The position numbers were made by a program, and so were the translations under genes. Of a stretch of DNA of 64,000 nt, positions 33,791 through 46,173 are shown piece by piece. The DNA is from Acephala macrosclerotiorum (lineage: Eukaryota > Ascomycota > Leotiomycetes > Helotiales > Mollisiaceae): contig MU119248.1 of NCBI GenBank assembly GCA_014904845.1, forward strand, positions 62,001 to 126,000. Direction: 5' to 3'. How positions within the stretch are numbered: position 1 is the stretch's first letter; the number at the start of each line of letters is the position of its first letter. The notes below the pieces were generated by a model. It worked only from the letters and a program-made list of their open reading frames with translations. It was not told the origin of the DNA and did not search any database.

Positions 33791-36700
33791 ATGTTTTCCG
33801 GGTCGAACTCGTACCTGGGCGGCCAGTCCGGTCGTCCAGGCGGCCCCCAACAATACGGTTCGTTCCAACCTCAGCAGCAACCACAACAGCAGCAGAACTT
33901 CCTAGGACCGCAACCGACAGGATATGGACAAGCTCCATTGCAGCAGCAGTATACTGGGTTTCCTGTGCAGAACCAGCAGACAGGATTCCAACCCCAGCAG
34001 ATGCAACCACAGCTAACAGGCTACGCCGGTCAACCATCACCATTCAACCATGCTCAAGCTCCGCAGCAACAGAGCTTCCAGACTGGAGCTCCGCCAATGC
34101 CGCAGATTCCTCAGCAGTATCAACAGCAGGCACAGCAGCAAGCTCAACCACTTCCGGCAGCTCCAGTCAAGCCACAGCCCACGGGTTTTGCGGCGATGGC
34201 GGATAGCTTCAAGACGACACCGTCAGCAGCCCCTGCTCGAGGCCGCAGAGCGTCCAAGTCGAAAGGCGCAAGAATACCAAACATACGATTGTCCTTCATC
34301 ACGGCACAAGATCAGGCGAAGTTCGAGACATTGTTCAAGTCTGCTGTTGGGGATGGGCAAACGTTGTCGGGAGATAAGTCGAGAGATCTGTTGCTTCGAT
34401 CCAAGCTAGATGGCAATTCTCTGTCGCAGATCTGGTGAGATATGGGAATAACACAATATAGAGGAGTAGCAGACGCTAATGGCTTTTATAGGACTCTGGC
34501 AGACACCACACGTTCCGGACAGCTACACTTCCCCGAATTCGCTCTCGCCATGTACCTCTGCAACCTGAAGCTTGTCGGGAAGCAATTACCTGCTACACTC
34601 CCGGAGAACATCAAGAATGAGGTTACGAGTATGGTTGATATCATCAATTTTGGTACAGTAGATGATGGGCCAGAGCCGGCACCGAGGACGAACGCTCCAG
34701 ATTTCAACATTCGATCGAATGCTGCCTCTCCTCCCACGATCCAACAGCCACAGCCGATGCAATCAAACTCCTCTCTTCTGCAAGCACAAATGACAGGATT
34801 CCCAGGACAACAGAACAATTTCTCTCAAGGAAGTTTTCAAGGGCAGCAAACTGGGTTTCAGCAACCGATGCAGACGGGATTCGGTCAACAAGGTGGGATA
34901 CAGGCACAACCGACTGGCTTCCAGAACCCTGGTGCTACTGGTTACAATGGGCCCCGACCACCAATGCCACCAATGCCTACTGGATTTGGCAACCAAGGGC
35001 TTTCGCCTGCTCAGACTGGTATGGGTGGAATGGTCGCACCCCTGAACAGCCAACCTACCGGTCGTCCTGGACAATGGGGTCTTGTCAATGCTCCTGCTAG
35101 TGGATTGCCCAACATTGACCTCTTACAATCTCGAATGATGCCTCAACAAGGCCGTGAGCAAGGCAACTTTACAACAGCTGGTCTGTCAGGAAATGCTGTT
35201 ATTCCATGGGCTGTTACAAAGGACGAGAAGACTCGATACGATTCCGTCTTCAAGGCTTGGGATGGATTTGGCAAGGGATTCATTGGTGGTGATGTCGCCA
35301 TTGAGGTTTTCGGTCAGAGTGGTCTTGAGAAACCTGATCTGGAACGTGTCTGGACCCTTGCCGATCATGGAAACAAGGGTAGACTCAATATGGACGAATT
35401 TGCTGTGGCTATGCATTTGATCTACCGGAAGCTGAATGGCTATCCCCTACCCGCCCAACTACCCCCTGAGCTGGTCCCTCCTTCGACTCGTAACTTCAGC
35501 GAATCTATTGGTACTGTTAAGTCATTACTCTCTCAAGAGTCAGATTTCCGAAAGAACTCTGGAGCAAGCCTGCTACCTCAGAAGACCGGTGTCAGCTATC
35601 TCAAGAATCACTCTTTCCGCAGTGATTCAGGATTTGGAAATACTGGGCGAAAGGACGCTACTGTTTTCAAGAACAACGATGACGACGTTGGATACAAATC
35701 CAGTGCTCGAAGACGGCTTGGTGGTAACAACTCACCGCGTCCATCATCGCCAGCGTCCGTAGGTTCAAATGACGAGTTGTCACTAGAGCAATTGAGGAAG
35801 AAGATCCGCGAGAAACAGGTCCTTCTGGATGCTATTGATTTCAAGGACGAGAATGCTGCCGACGAGAATGATGCTCTAGACCGAAGGGATCGTCGTGAGG
35901 CTGAAGACCTGTACCGCCGCATTCGTCGCATACAGGAGGATATCGATTCACACCCAGATGCATCCCTACGAAACGTGGATTCTGGTGCAGAAACTCGTAT
36001 CTTGAGGAGACAACTTCAAGGTCTGACCGACAAGCTCCCTGAGATTGCGTCAGAAGTGCGAAAGACGGAACGCAGCATTGCCGATGCGAAGCTTGAGCTT
36101 TTCCGTCTGAAGGATGCCAAGGCTCATCCTGGCAGCGCATCTTCTATTGTTGGTACTGGTCCTGGTGGTTCAATTACGGAATCAGACCGACTCAAGGCTC
36201 GTGCCAAGGCTATGATGCAGCAACGATCTGCTGCTCTGACTGGACGCAAGATCGAGTCTAGCAATGAAGATCTCGATGTGCCGAAGCGATTGGAAGAGGA
36301 GAATGTCAAGATCAGAAACGAGAAGGAGAACAATGAGCGTATGGTTCGAGATGTCGAAGACAGCGTTCGTGACTTCTCTCGTGGTCTCGAGGATAGTCTG
36401 AAGGAAGGCTCGTCCGACTCCACCAGTGAGCACGAGAAGCGACGATGGGAAGATGGTCTTGGCGTTGAAGATGAGGTCAAGGATTTCATTTTTGATCTCC
36501 AGAGATCTAGCCGCTCTGCACGAGTTAGGACTGAAGACCGGAGCAGCCGGTCGACGCGAGACACATCGCGCGCAGACACACCATCCTCACGATATGATAG
36601 TCCTGCAAAGGCAGCTTCACCAGTGGAGGCACCAAAACCTGCTCCTGCCGCAGGTGGCACCTATGCCCAGTACAAGACCCCAGAAGACAGAGCTGCATAC

Positions 36701-38180
36701 ATCAAGCAGCAAGCTGAGCAACGCATGGCCGAGCGTCTTGCTGCACTTGGTATTAAGGCTCCCTCAAAGCCTGGCGAGACGACTCAGCAGAGATTGGAGC
36801 GTGAGAAGAACGAGAGAGCTGCGAAGTTGAAGCAAGCTGAAGAAGAGGATGCCAAGCGAGAAGCCGAGAGACAAGCTAGGATCAACGAGGAGCAAGGGAT
36901 CCCTCCACCTACCCCAACTGCCGCACCTACGCCACCAACTTCCCGAAAGCCACCCCCACCACCATCACGCAAGGCTGCGAAGAGTGATGCTAGTGAGCGA
37001 AAGGCCGAGGAAGAGCAGCGAGTTCTCGAGGAGCAGAAAGCTCAACTACAGGCTACGCAAGAGCTTGAGTAAGTTACATCTCCACCTTCCATCTTTCATT
37101 TCTAACGATCATAGGGACGATGCTGCTCGACAAGAAAAAGAACTCGCGAACGAACGCCAAGCTGCTGCTGCTCGCCTTAAGGCGCTCGAGGAGCAAGTCA
37201 AAGCCGGAAAGATCAAGAAGGAAGAAGAGAAGCGAAGGAAGAAGGCTGCGCAAGCAGAAGCCAAGGAGAAAGAGGCTCGACTTGCAGCCCAAAAAGCCGA
37301 GATTGAAGCTGCGCAAGCTCGCGAGAGAGAGTTGCAACGCCAGTTGGAGGCAATGGATGACGACGATTCCTCGGATGAAGATGATGGTCCAGAGCAAGTC
37401 ACACCTCAAGCTTCGACGCCAACACAAAGCAGCCAAGAGTTTGAGAGAAAAGAGATATCTCCACCTCCGCCACCTATCCCAGCTGCTATCCCACCGGTCC
37501 CTCCTGCGGCAACAACCACTTCTCTCCCTCTCGTATCCAGTCCCGATGCCGAGACAAGAAATCCCTTCTACAAGAAGCTTCAAACAGTTGGTGATACAGC
37601 ATCACCTTCCGTTCAATCCAACAACCCCTTCCACCGCCTACCGCCTTCTGAGGCACCGAAGGCACCAGAACCACTCATCACCCAACCCACAGGCGGTCGA
37701 TCCCGTGCCAGACCCGAAGAAGACGAATGGTCCGTCGTCGGCTCAGATAAAGAAGATGACTCCTCCGATGACGAAGGCCCAGGAGCAGGCAACGCCCGCC
37801 ATCTTGCATCCATCCTCTTCGGCACCATGGGTCCTCCACGGCCTCTCTCAGCAGCTGGAGGAGCAGGCTCGACTCCCACAAGTCCCGCGCCACCCCGCGA
37901 TTCTCCAGCCTCACCTCCGCCCCCGCCACCCATGCCGAGTGGAGGTGCTCCACCACCTCCTCCTATGCCAAGCTTTGGTGGTCCACCTCCACCGCCGATG
38001 CCTGGGATGGGTGCTCCTGGTGCGCCACCACCACCTCCACCTATGCCGGCTGTGGGTGCGCCACCTGGAGGTGGTAGACCGCGGGGTCTATTGAGTGAGA
38101 TTCAGATGGGGAAGGCATTGAAGAAAACGCAGACGAAGGATAAGAGTCAGGCCGCTGTGGCGGGTAGGGTGTTGGATTGA
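33791..38180 (+). CDS. PAN1: Actin cytoskeleton-regulatory complex protein PAN1
   Basis: Endocytic scaffold that activates Arp2/3 at cortical actin patches with End3 and Sla1. Exons 33791-34434, 34492-37068 and 37115-38180 give 1,428 residues. Domains in order: a Gln/Pro-rich head with repeated PTGY/PTGF/QTGF units; EH domain 1 at ~165-255 ([52 protein letters not shown]); a second Q/TGF-repeat linker; EH domain 2 at ~455-560 ([40 protein letters not shown]); coiled coils (~600-800, 900-1100); an acidic [13 protein letters not shown] stretch; NPF motifs (NPFYKKL, NNPFHRL); polyproline blocks; and a C-terminal WH2-like [18 protein letters not shown]. Complete and undamaged. Confidence 0.96.
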
Positions 38181-39112
38181 CTTGCTGGAACGGAGGAATG
38201 ATTTTATATTTTTCTTCGACTAGGATGATGGCGTCTTGATATAGACCGAGAGAGGGAATGTTGGGAACGAACAGGGAGAGGAGTCAGATTGCTGTACAAT
38301 ATTCAAGATGATGGGCGAAAGACGGGGACAGGGATGAAAGGCTGTAGGTGATTGGGTTGTTTTTGAGCACATACGAGATTGGAGCCTGAATTTGATGCGC
38401 TTTACTTTCCAAAACTACATTACAGAGTCTGTCCTACTTTTGGACATATTCAGCGTAGCCGATATTTGTGAATTCTCACCTGGGTAGCAAGTGCTATCCC
38501 CACCAACATCTGGTTCCCTCAACTTGTTCCCTCCTCGGGCCATAATTTCCTCGTGCTGCTCCTCAAGTTGCACTTTCTTCAAGCTCCATGTTCCGCGAGC
38601 AGTTCCTTCCTTGCTACCCATGTACCTTCCCCAAACTACCCACCCAGTGCATTTCTCTACCTTGTATCTAAGTTTCTTCTCTTGCAGCCTTCTTTCTCTC
38701 TTCTTTCAATCTCACGAAACACGACAAAAACATCCTCGCTGTCCAATCTCGATTTCCTTGTACCAACAGCTCCAGAACTAGAGTACACCTGTCGTATATC
38801 TCCATTTCATCCGAGAGAATGGTGCTATCTTGAAGGCAGGACCGAAATTATGCAATTGTACACAGCGATACGGGTCCGTCCTCATCTCCACGAAAGCTCT
38901 CTCAGTCGACTCTGCACCAGTGTTAGAAAGAAATACTCAACAACTTAAGTAGTTATTAATTAATATTGAGTAGTATTAAGTTGAGTAGAAATAGCAGGGC
39001 TATGACTAAGCTATTGAGTGGCTACTCAATATTATTAAATAGACACGTGACCATCACATGTAAAAAATGTGGAAATGAAACCCTTAAATAACGCAATAAA
39101 CCGTCTAATTTA
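38181..39112. other. Intergenic with AT-rich repeat-like patch
   Basis: No gene is supported. CT-rich frames at 38491-38948 look like leader-type DNA. At 38940-39060 the motif TTGAGTA / TACTCAA recurs five or six times in both orientations (for example TATTGAGTAGTATTAAG and GGCTACTCAATATTATT), which may be the relic of a small inverted-repeat element. Confidence 0.4.
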
Positions 39113-41261
39113 TTATGCTAAAACCAAAAGAGATCTATAAATTAAAAAGGCATCAGGATTGGTATTCATGAGCTGCCCATCCATCACTTCGTGCACATAA
39201 GCGTCCCCTAGAAGTCGATAATGATTTTCAGGTCTCAAAACAAACGAAAGATGTTCGCCCAAGAAGATACACACGGTGTCGCCAGCCTCCATTTTCAGCG
39301 GGCCGAGACCAATATATCCTTCACACAAGACGAAAGGCCTCATCAACAGTGAGTTCCCTAATACGGTACAATAGTCACGTGTCCCGTTCGAGGTAAGAAA
39401 ACTGGAAAACCTATGTGAGAATTCGTCCAGATGTTGCGCCCGTTCAGGCGTATATCCGAGTTTAGTCTCCTCGTTGATTTCTCGCTTCTCTCTTCCCAGC
39501 GCAAACCACCGTTTCATTTCATGGTAGTTGTGAAGTGATCTGGATGTTGCACATCTGAGCATACGTACACCGGTATCCTGAGTGAATGCTTCGTAGTCTC
39601 TGATAAGCGTGCACGCAATGTCTTCCTGGGTGTGAGGGGCGAAAAAAATTTCTGCGCTAGAAACGAAGACGTCTCCTATTAATTTCACGTCCTCTGGACT
39701 CATTGTTGAATCCAAGTACGGCGCGAAACCGACTTTTGAGACCGTGCCAACGCATATTCCATTGATACAGAAGATATTTTCGCCAGGATATGAGGGGAAA
39801 GAGAGTCTTGCTGTCGAGATGCCGCACACAGGGAAGGGTCGGTCGATATATGAGTTATCCCCGAATGGGAGACTCACGTTGGCAGTCCAGTCACCAACGC
39901 AACTTGGAAGGTTCGCCATGCTCGAAGAAGGTCTTGCTCTCAGTGCAAGAATTGTCAAGTCTAGAGTGCTGAGCATTGCTTTGGACGCATTGACAAACAC
40001 ATCTGCTGCCTTAGAAGATTCGTAGTCGATTGGAATCTTGAGTTGGTCGTGATCGGTAGCTAGACCTAGAAGAGCGAAGATTCTGTCTCTTTCATCCGAG
40101 GCATGAAGTTTCTCAGATGGCTTATCGGTAGTAGCAGTTTGTAGAAGGTAGGTAAAGAGCGTCCGCTCTTTATCACGACGGTCCTTGGTGAGCTGATACC
40201 AAGAACGGAAAGAGACCATCCGGCCCATTGCAGATGAAGCAAGCACGAGTTGCTTAGCTACATTATGCCTTCTTTGAGCCTCTTGGTCGTAAAAGTTCTT
40301 CGACCAGCGAGCTCTGACCATTGCTTAGTGCTGGTAAAGAAACAAGACGTTGCAGGCGTTTCTGAGACACTCGCTCCCAACGCGTTTCTTGCCGCATACA
40401 AACACAGCTTCTTTGGCGACTGAAATTTCCTGAATGACTCATACTCGATAGAACCAGGGACGAGCAAGAAAATTGCGATACGTGTCTACAGGAAACTCGT
40501 CGCAGAACCATGAGTCCATCATGTCGCAGCATCACTCCACTTTCGGTGCAATGTCTTTCATGAGCTACCATTTTTCTCCTTAGAGACGTTAAGCAATTTT
40601 TCGCGGGTAAGTCCAGAAATTTCAGCCTCTTTAGATATATTCCCAACGCGTTCGAGACAGTTGATCGCTTCATCACTATCATCTGCCTCGGGACCGAGGA
40701 AGATAATGACAGACTCGGCTGCCTCATAGATCCTCCGCATTTGCTGGACCTGCACTTTTTTCTGCATCCTCGGATTGGTTGATGCGAATGGCGTCAACCC
40801 AGAGAGTATTTTCATCCTGAAGATGTTGTAGAGCCGTGAAGAGGTTTTCCATGATTGAAACTGCCGCTCCGTTGACGGATATCTCTTCGGCCAATTCAGG
40901 CTTTCCCCATATGACGAAAGAGCTTTGTGCTTTGGATTCGTATTGAGCGAGACGGTCTCGAGGTTGTACTGCAGGGTCGTCTGCTTGGTTTTGGTGGGCT
41001 AATGTGACGGCCGCGGGGTGGTGAATGCTGGTATTTGCTCGATTGGAGCATGGCGATGATCGCTTGGTAGACGACGGAGAAGTCGTATCTCTTCTTTTCG
41101 CAATGCGGAATAGAGATATCTTGCTCTTGAGACCATTTTTGTCTGAGTGATGTGCTTGAATCAAAAGACTCTGATCGTACGAGAGCGCTTGAGGTTGATT
41201 GAACCAGCTGAGGATAAGGCATCGGAAGGCAGAAACGACGCCCTCCGAACGCCTCACCAAC
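39113..41261 (-). pseudogene. HET-domain protein, decayed copy
   Basis: A second, unrelated HET gene of the larger class. Family blocks in order: LQYNLETVSLNTNPKHKALS, WGKPELAEEISVNGAAVSIM, LFTALQHLQDENTLWVDAIR, INQSEDAE, VQVQQMRRIYEAAESVIIFL, FLARPWFYRV, VIQEISVAKEAVFVCG. A long open C-terminal part (40321-39113, 402 codons) follows, with DERDRIFALLGLATDHDQLK and FVLCEGYIGLGPLKMEAGDT, the usual HET tail. Breaks: small deletions near 40912 (within SYVWG), a one-base change in an A-run near 40755, a frameshift near 40558, a TGA at 40441-40439 where the family has Trp (VWVIQE), and a TAA near 40326. The gene cannot make a full protein. Confidence 0.82.
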
Positions 41262-42829
41262 GCTACTCAGCGTAGAAGTTCATGCTAGCCTATGATGGAA
41301 CACGTGTATTATCCTACACTATGTGAGGTTCTGTGAGGCATCTAAACACAGCGCTTCCGGATTGGGAATTAAAAAAGCAAATCCAAGTCACGTGTATTAT
41401 ATGTCAAATTTTTCGATACTCGATGTGCACCAAAGAGAAGAATTATATATTTCAACTCAACACCGAGTAGGAGCTATAGCTCAAAGTAAAGTTGGTCAAC
41501 TATCTAATGAAGAAGGGACAGGTGGCCTTCCGCTCCAGCAAAAGAGCGATTGTCCTAACGAGAAGGCACCTCCGTGATTATGTTGTCCTGGTGAAGGGAG
41601 GCACGAGGCAGAACACGACGCAAGAAGTCGGAAGCTACGACTTAGAAATAGACACTGGAGCGCAGCAGTAAGATCTAAGGCCACCATATCGCGAGGGCCT
41701 CGGAGACATCACGCTTCGGTAACACAACGAACGTGGCGCCTTCTATTGACCAATAGCAAAATTTGTTTATAGAAACTTATTGGCAACGGCAACGGTAATC
41801 GCGTTAAATAAGCTCTTGAAATTGAGAAAAAGTGAACTCTATCTACATGCAAGAGGAGACAAGGTCGCGCGCGGATAGAGCTAGCTATTCTGATTCTCTG
41901 CCTTCGAGGTTGACTCACAGGATGAACTCAAAGGTGGCTACCATGACTGGAGGTGCAGCTGGCACTTGAAGGTTGCATCATTGGCCCAAGGATAAGCTTA
42001 CAATTTAAAAGCACGCAGACTTGTACTCGGAGGAAAGAGGAAAGACTATTTCTGTTCAATGCACCTTGTGGAGAGGACGCGCGGTCCGGATAATTGACAT
42101 CTTGGCCCTGGTAGTGGATGAGGGGGATTCCTAGTGCCGGGAAGACCAGCATTCGGACTCTGCTTCCCGGTGCTTGCGAGAGCAATTCAGGGGTTAGTGA
42201 GGCTCCTGATGATGCTTGATTCATTCATTCGACAAAAGCTCGAGACCCGAATGCTGCACCTTTTGGGGATCCAGACAGAAGGAGCAGCACCACACCAAAT
42301 TGACACAATGAATGTCCCTCGACCCCAGAAAATTCAGGCTTTCGTTCAGGCTGCTGCTCGGACGCGATTTCTGACGATTTTGAGCTGGCGATGATGGGCT
42401 TCGGAAACAACTTTGCCGATCATGTTTGGCCTCGCACGATGCCAGTCCAAATGTCCACACCATGCATCTCCCACCATATACTTTCGGCAAACCTGATCCG
42501 TGCCTTTAGATGAACTAATGCCATGCAGAAAAGACATCGTTTTCGAGTATCTCCTCCTTCGAGTCATGCCACTCGTCACAAGGTCGTAATGATCATGAGT
42601 GGTGAATAGAGTGAATTGGACTCATTGATGCATACTCATTGACAGTAAAGTGAAGAGCAGACTCTGGAATTGGATGAAATGCCTGAGCGTTCGTATCGCT
42701 GGCGGTCGTTCGCAAAGCTTCGTGATCGAACCAATTTGGGCCCCTGATGGAGATCTCGGAGAGAAATTTGTGTTCAGGGCAAAAGGCGGCTGGGAATGGG
42801 GTCTTTTAAGGGGTCGCTCCAAGGGCCTC
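41262..42829. other. Gene-poor stretch before the AT-rich element
   Basis: No supported gene. CACGTGTATTAT occurs twice (about 41301 and 41390). Frames of 60-99 codons on both strands have no motif. The right part (42600-42829) is of normal GC and ends abruptly at the inverted-repeat element. Confidence 0.45.
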
Positions 42830-42830
42830 A

Positions 42831-43811
42831 GTACCGGGGCCCGTACCTACATTATACTCACTACGAACTCTAAAAAACTTATCAATTTTAAATTTAACTT
42901 TAAAAAATTAAATATTTGCAATACTATATCCGATTGCCTTCAAATTTAAAATATAATATATTTGAATATTAAATTTATTAAAAAAAAAAATTTAAAAAAA
43001 AATAAAATAAATTTAATATTAATAATTTTATCGTTTTTTTATTACGTAATTAAAAACTTATTTTTTTGTAAAATATTTAAATTCGAAATTATTATTAAAA
43101 AAAATAATAAAAAATAAATTAAACGAATAATTAAAATTTTTAATTAAAATTAAAATTATATAATTTAATAAAATTATTTTATATATTACGAAATTAAAAT
43201 TTAAAAATTGATTAAAAAGAGTTTATTAAAGCAATTTTAAACTCGAAAGCTTAAAAAAATTAAATTTAAAACTATATATATTATATATAATTACGTATTT
43301 ATTAATATTATTTATTAATATTATTTATTAATATTATTTATTAATATTATAATATAATTTTTTTTTATAATAATAATTAATTTAATATACTTATATAATC
43401 AAAAAATGCATGCGATCGATAAATATTACTACGTTATTAATTAATTAATATTTTTTAAGCTTTTTAATAGCAAATTTTAGTGTAGTGGTTTTCAAAAGTT
43501 GATAGTGAGTGTAGTGTAACGAGCCTAGGATCAAAAGTCTGTGTTTTATAGGGCTTCTCGCTAATAAATGAACGCTAAAACTAAATTTCGATTTTTAACT
43601 ACGAAGTTAAATTAACTCGGATTTGCTTTATAAACTCACTATAGCTTCTTATAAGTATCACATTATAAGATTAAATGATTCTGATTTGTGCAGACTTTAT
43701 AGTTTTAAAATGAAATCGTCGATTTTGGTTTTTGTCGCTTAAAAGTGCCTTAAAAAATGCCTGGAAAACACAGACTTATGATCCCAGGCTCGTAAGTACG
43801 GGCCCCGGTAC
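42831..43811. mobile_element. 981-bp AT-rich inverted-repeat element (carries a nested insertion)
   Basis: Ends are GTACCGGGGCCCGTAC and its inverse (42831-42846 and 43796-43811). When the nested element is left out, the match continues through TTACACTACACTCACTA-like sequence on the right against CTACATTATACTCACTA on the left, so the terminal repeat is at least 38 bp. TCA stands just outside each end (42828-42830, 43812-43814) and may be the target duplication. The interior (about 42860-43490) is almost pure A/T with a tandem TATTAATATTATT run near 43303-43350, as heavy C-to-T mutation would leave. No coding frame survives. Confidence 0.78.
43520..43792. mobile_element. 273-bp miniature element nested in the right terminal repeat
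   Basis: Inverted ends CGAGCCTAGGATCAAAAG / CGAGCCTGGGATCATAAG, both continuing to TCTGTGTTTT (about 28 bp), with TAA on both sides (43517-43519 and 43793-43795). It shares the CGAGCCT terminus and an internal TTATAAGATT...TGATT block with the element at 14922-15180. Its TAA duplication lies inside the outer element's right terminal repeat, so it landed there after the outer element did. Confidence 0.85.
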
Positions 43812-43814
43812 TCA

Positions 43815-44340
43815 GGCCACTCCGGGGTCAGCAAACACGCTACCGCAGCGCTAGCTTTAGCGAGGGTCAGTGCCTAGAAACGTTATGTCTCTCTTCCCCA
43901 CGTTCGTCCTTTCTTCAATCTCAACCTCATCTCTCTCGGTCAAGATCTTCCTCGCACGAGCACATATATCCCTCAAGCATATATGTGATTCATGGAGATA
44001 GACGTGCAGGAGTGGACCCTTCTCGGCAAGGGACGTTGATATCTGCTCGGATATGTGGCTTCAGCCAATAGGATGCTCTGCATTTCGAGTGAAAGCAGAC
44101 ATCTCCACGATCTTCTCAAGGGCAGAGAGTATCATGTATGAGAAGTCGTCGATCAGCCTATTTGTCCCTCCATCTTACGCGGCTCATGGAATTGCTGCTG
44201 CGTCGAGTGCATTTTGCGAGTCGTGCTTTGGAAAATGGGATGTATAAAGTCAAGTCTGAATTCTTCTAGTCTTCAACTTGGCAGCCTCTAGTCGACCATT
44301 CTTTTTCGACCTCCGACCTTTCACTTTTATTCTTGTCAAG
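43815..44340. promoter_or_regulatory. Upstream region of the peroxidase gene
   Basis: About 525 bp between the inverted-repeat element and the ATG. TATA-like ATGTATAAAGTC lies at 44239-44250, about 95 bp before the start. The rest has no supported gene. The nested element pair directly abuts this promoter region. Confidence 0.4.
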
Positions 44341-46173
44341 ATGCCTTTCATCAGATGCCTCCTGCCACTCGCTCCCATCTCTATTCTTCTCAGTGTCGCC
44401 AGTGCCCAAATAGATTCCAATGGAATCGAAATTCGGGACAAAATGGAATGGATGGAACATATTCTAGTCGACAACAATGGCACAAACAATGATGGTTTCA
44501 TGAACGCGGTCACTCCATGTTCAAATTATGTTGGCTTCGCATCAAACGGGTCGGATCGCGGAGAACAGTCATCAGCACAATGGGTTCGAGTAGCCTTCCA
44601 TGACTTCGTCACTGGAAACTTGACTACAGGTCTCGGGTACATTCAACCTTGGTTCGTGGTATTATAGCTCTTGCTAACAGATATCAGAGGCATCGATGCA
44701 TCCATTGGCTTCGAGAGTGACCGAGCTGAAAATGCCGGTCTCTTTGTTAATGACACCCTCCAGTTCTTCTCACCAGTCAGCCTTACCAGCACCCCATTAT
44801 TATACAAGAAGCTAACGAACATTGGCAGACTGTTTCTGCATATATGAGTATGGCCGATAACATTGCTTTGGTAAGTTGAACGGTCGGACCGTTATTAAGC
44901 CATGACTGACAACTCTAGGGTGTCATTGCTTCCGTTGCAGAATGCGGAGGCACCAACACCGGCATTGTAGCACGAACAGGTCGCATCGATGCAGATTCTG
45001 CGGGACCTGCAGGAGTCCCAGAGCCAACAACGGATTTGGCGACTACTCTGGCGCAGTTTGCAGCTGCTGGCTTCAACCACGCAGATACCATTGCTTTGAC
45101 GTGAGTCTTCTCTCTGCAATTCACCGAGACTGAATTGCTGACACGGAGGCAGTGCTTGTGGACATTCTTTAGGACGAGTTCATTATTCTAACTTCCCGGA
45201 TATTGTCGACGAGAGCTACGTGACATCAACAAAGTAAGTCTTCTACCCTCCCTGCCATCCCAACCAAAACGCTAACCATAATCTCAGCCTCGACGGAGGC
45301 GAGCCTTTCGACAGCACTCCCGCAGTCTTTGACTCCGCCGTAGTCAACGAGTACCTCGACCAGACTGGCTCATTTGGCGGACCCCTTATCACCGCGCCCA
45401 ATGTGACAGACCGTTCCGACCTTCGCCTTTACATCTCCGACTCCAACGCTACCATGCAATCCATTTCCGAAGAAGCAGCTTTTCAATCAGCATGCAACAC
45501 CCTATTTCAACGAATGATTGACACTGTTCCCGCTACTGTCACTTTGAGCGATCCAATCACGCCTATGGAGTGGAAGGGTGTGGACTTGATGCTTGATATT
45601 TCTTCCGATGGCGTTGTTTCTATCTCTGGGCTTATCCGAAACCTATATACGACCACCGCTCCTCCCGAGACAGTATCTTACACCACCACGAACTCAGGCG
45701 TCAACTCAACAACCCAGACCAGCGATGTGACATCAGGAAATGGAACCTCAATCTTCGGCTCCACGATCTACTACCCATTCAACAGTACCATCTCCTCCCC
45801 GGGAACCGACACCCTAACCATCAACTCCGCAATCTCCTACCCAGTCAACGATAACATTTTCGTCCTCCCTGCGCAATCCTCCGTCAACAGCACTACGAAA
45901 GAAATTGTTCTCCGGGGCGCGGCTTTGACTAGTTTGGTGGGAAGCAACAGCATGACGGGATTGTTGTATGTTCCAACCACTCAACAAGGAACGATTACGA
46001 AGAAGGTCACGAATGTGACGGTTGAGATGACGAACTATGGTACTGCGGGCAACTACACTTTGTTTGAGGGGAGTGTGGTCGCAAGCCAGGCTACGAGTAT
46101 TGTTGCTAAGATCTTGTTGGGTGGTTCAGCGAGTAGGACTGTGCGAAGTAACATCTTTGTTGGTGGATTGTAG
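44341..46173 (+). CDS. Secreted class II-type haem peroxidase
   Basis: A secreted haem peroxidase of the fungal class II superfamily branch found in ascomycetes (AA2-like). Exons 44341-44636, 44688-44775, 44829-44870, 44919-45100, 45153-45233 and 45288-46173 give 524 residues. A signal peptide (CLLPLAPISILLSVASA) precedes the mature start. The distal haem side is WVRVAFHDFVTGN (active-site Arg and His), then GIDASIGFESDRAENAG and MADNIALGVIASVAECGG. The proximal side is FNHADTIALTACGHSLGRVH with the haem-ligand His. The last 180 residues are Thr/Ser/Asn-rich and beta-like, with many N-glycosylation sites, beyond the usual ~340-residue catalytic core. An in-frame ATG 21 codons upstream (44278) is unlikely because it would bury the signal peptide. 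Confidence 0.88.

Noticed and set aside
33565..34206. 213-codon frame over the PAN1 start
   Set aside because: Runs through PAN1 exon 1 in another frame; composition bias of the Q/P-rich repeats keeps it open.
42860..43490. Extremely AT-rich stretch, considered as centromeric or origin DNA
   Set aside because: It is bounded by matching inverted repeats and is only about 0.65 kb, so an inverted-repeat element with heavy C-to-T mutation explains it.
44278..44340. Upstream ATG giving a longer peroxidase
   Set aside because: It would place 21 residues before a good signal peptide; the ATG at 44341 has the better context and matches secretion.
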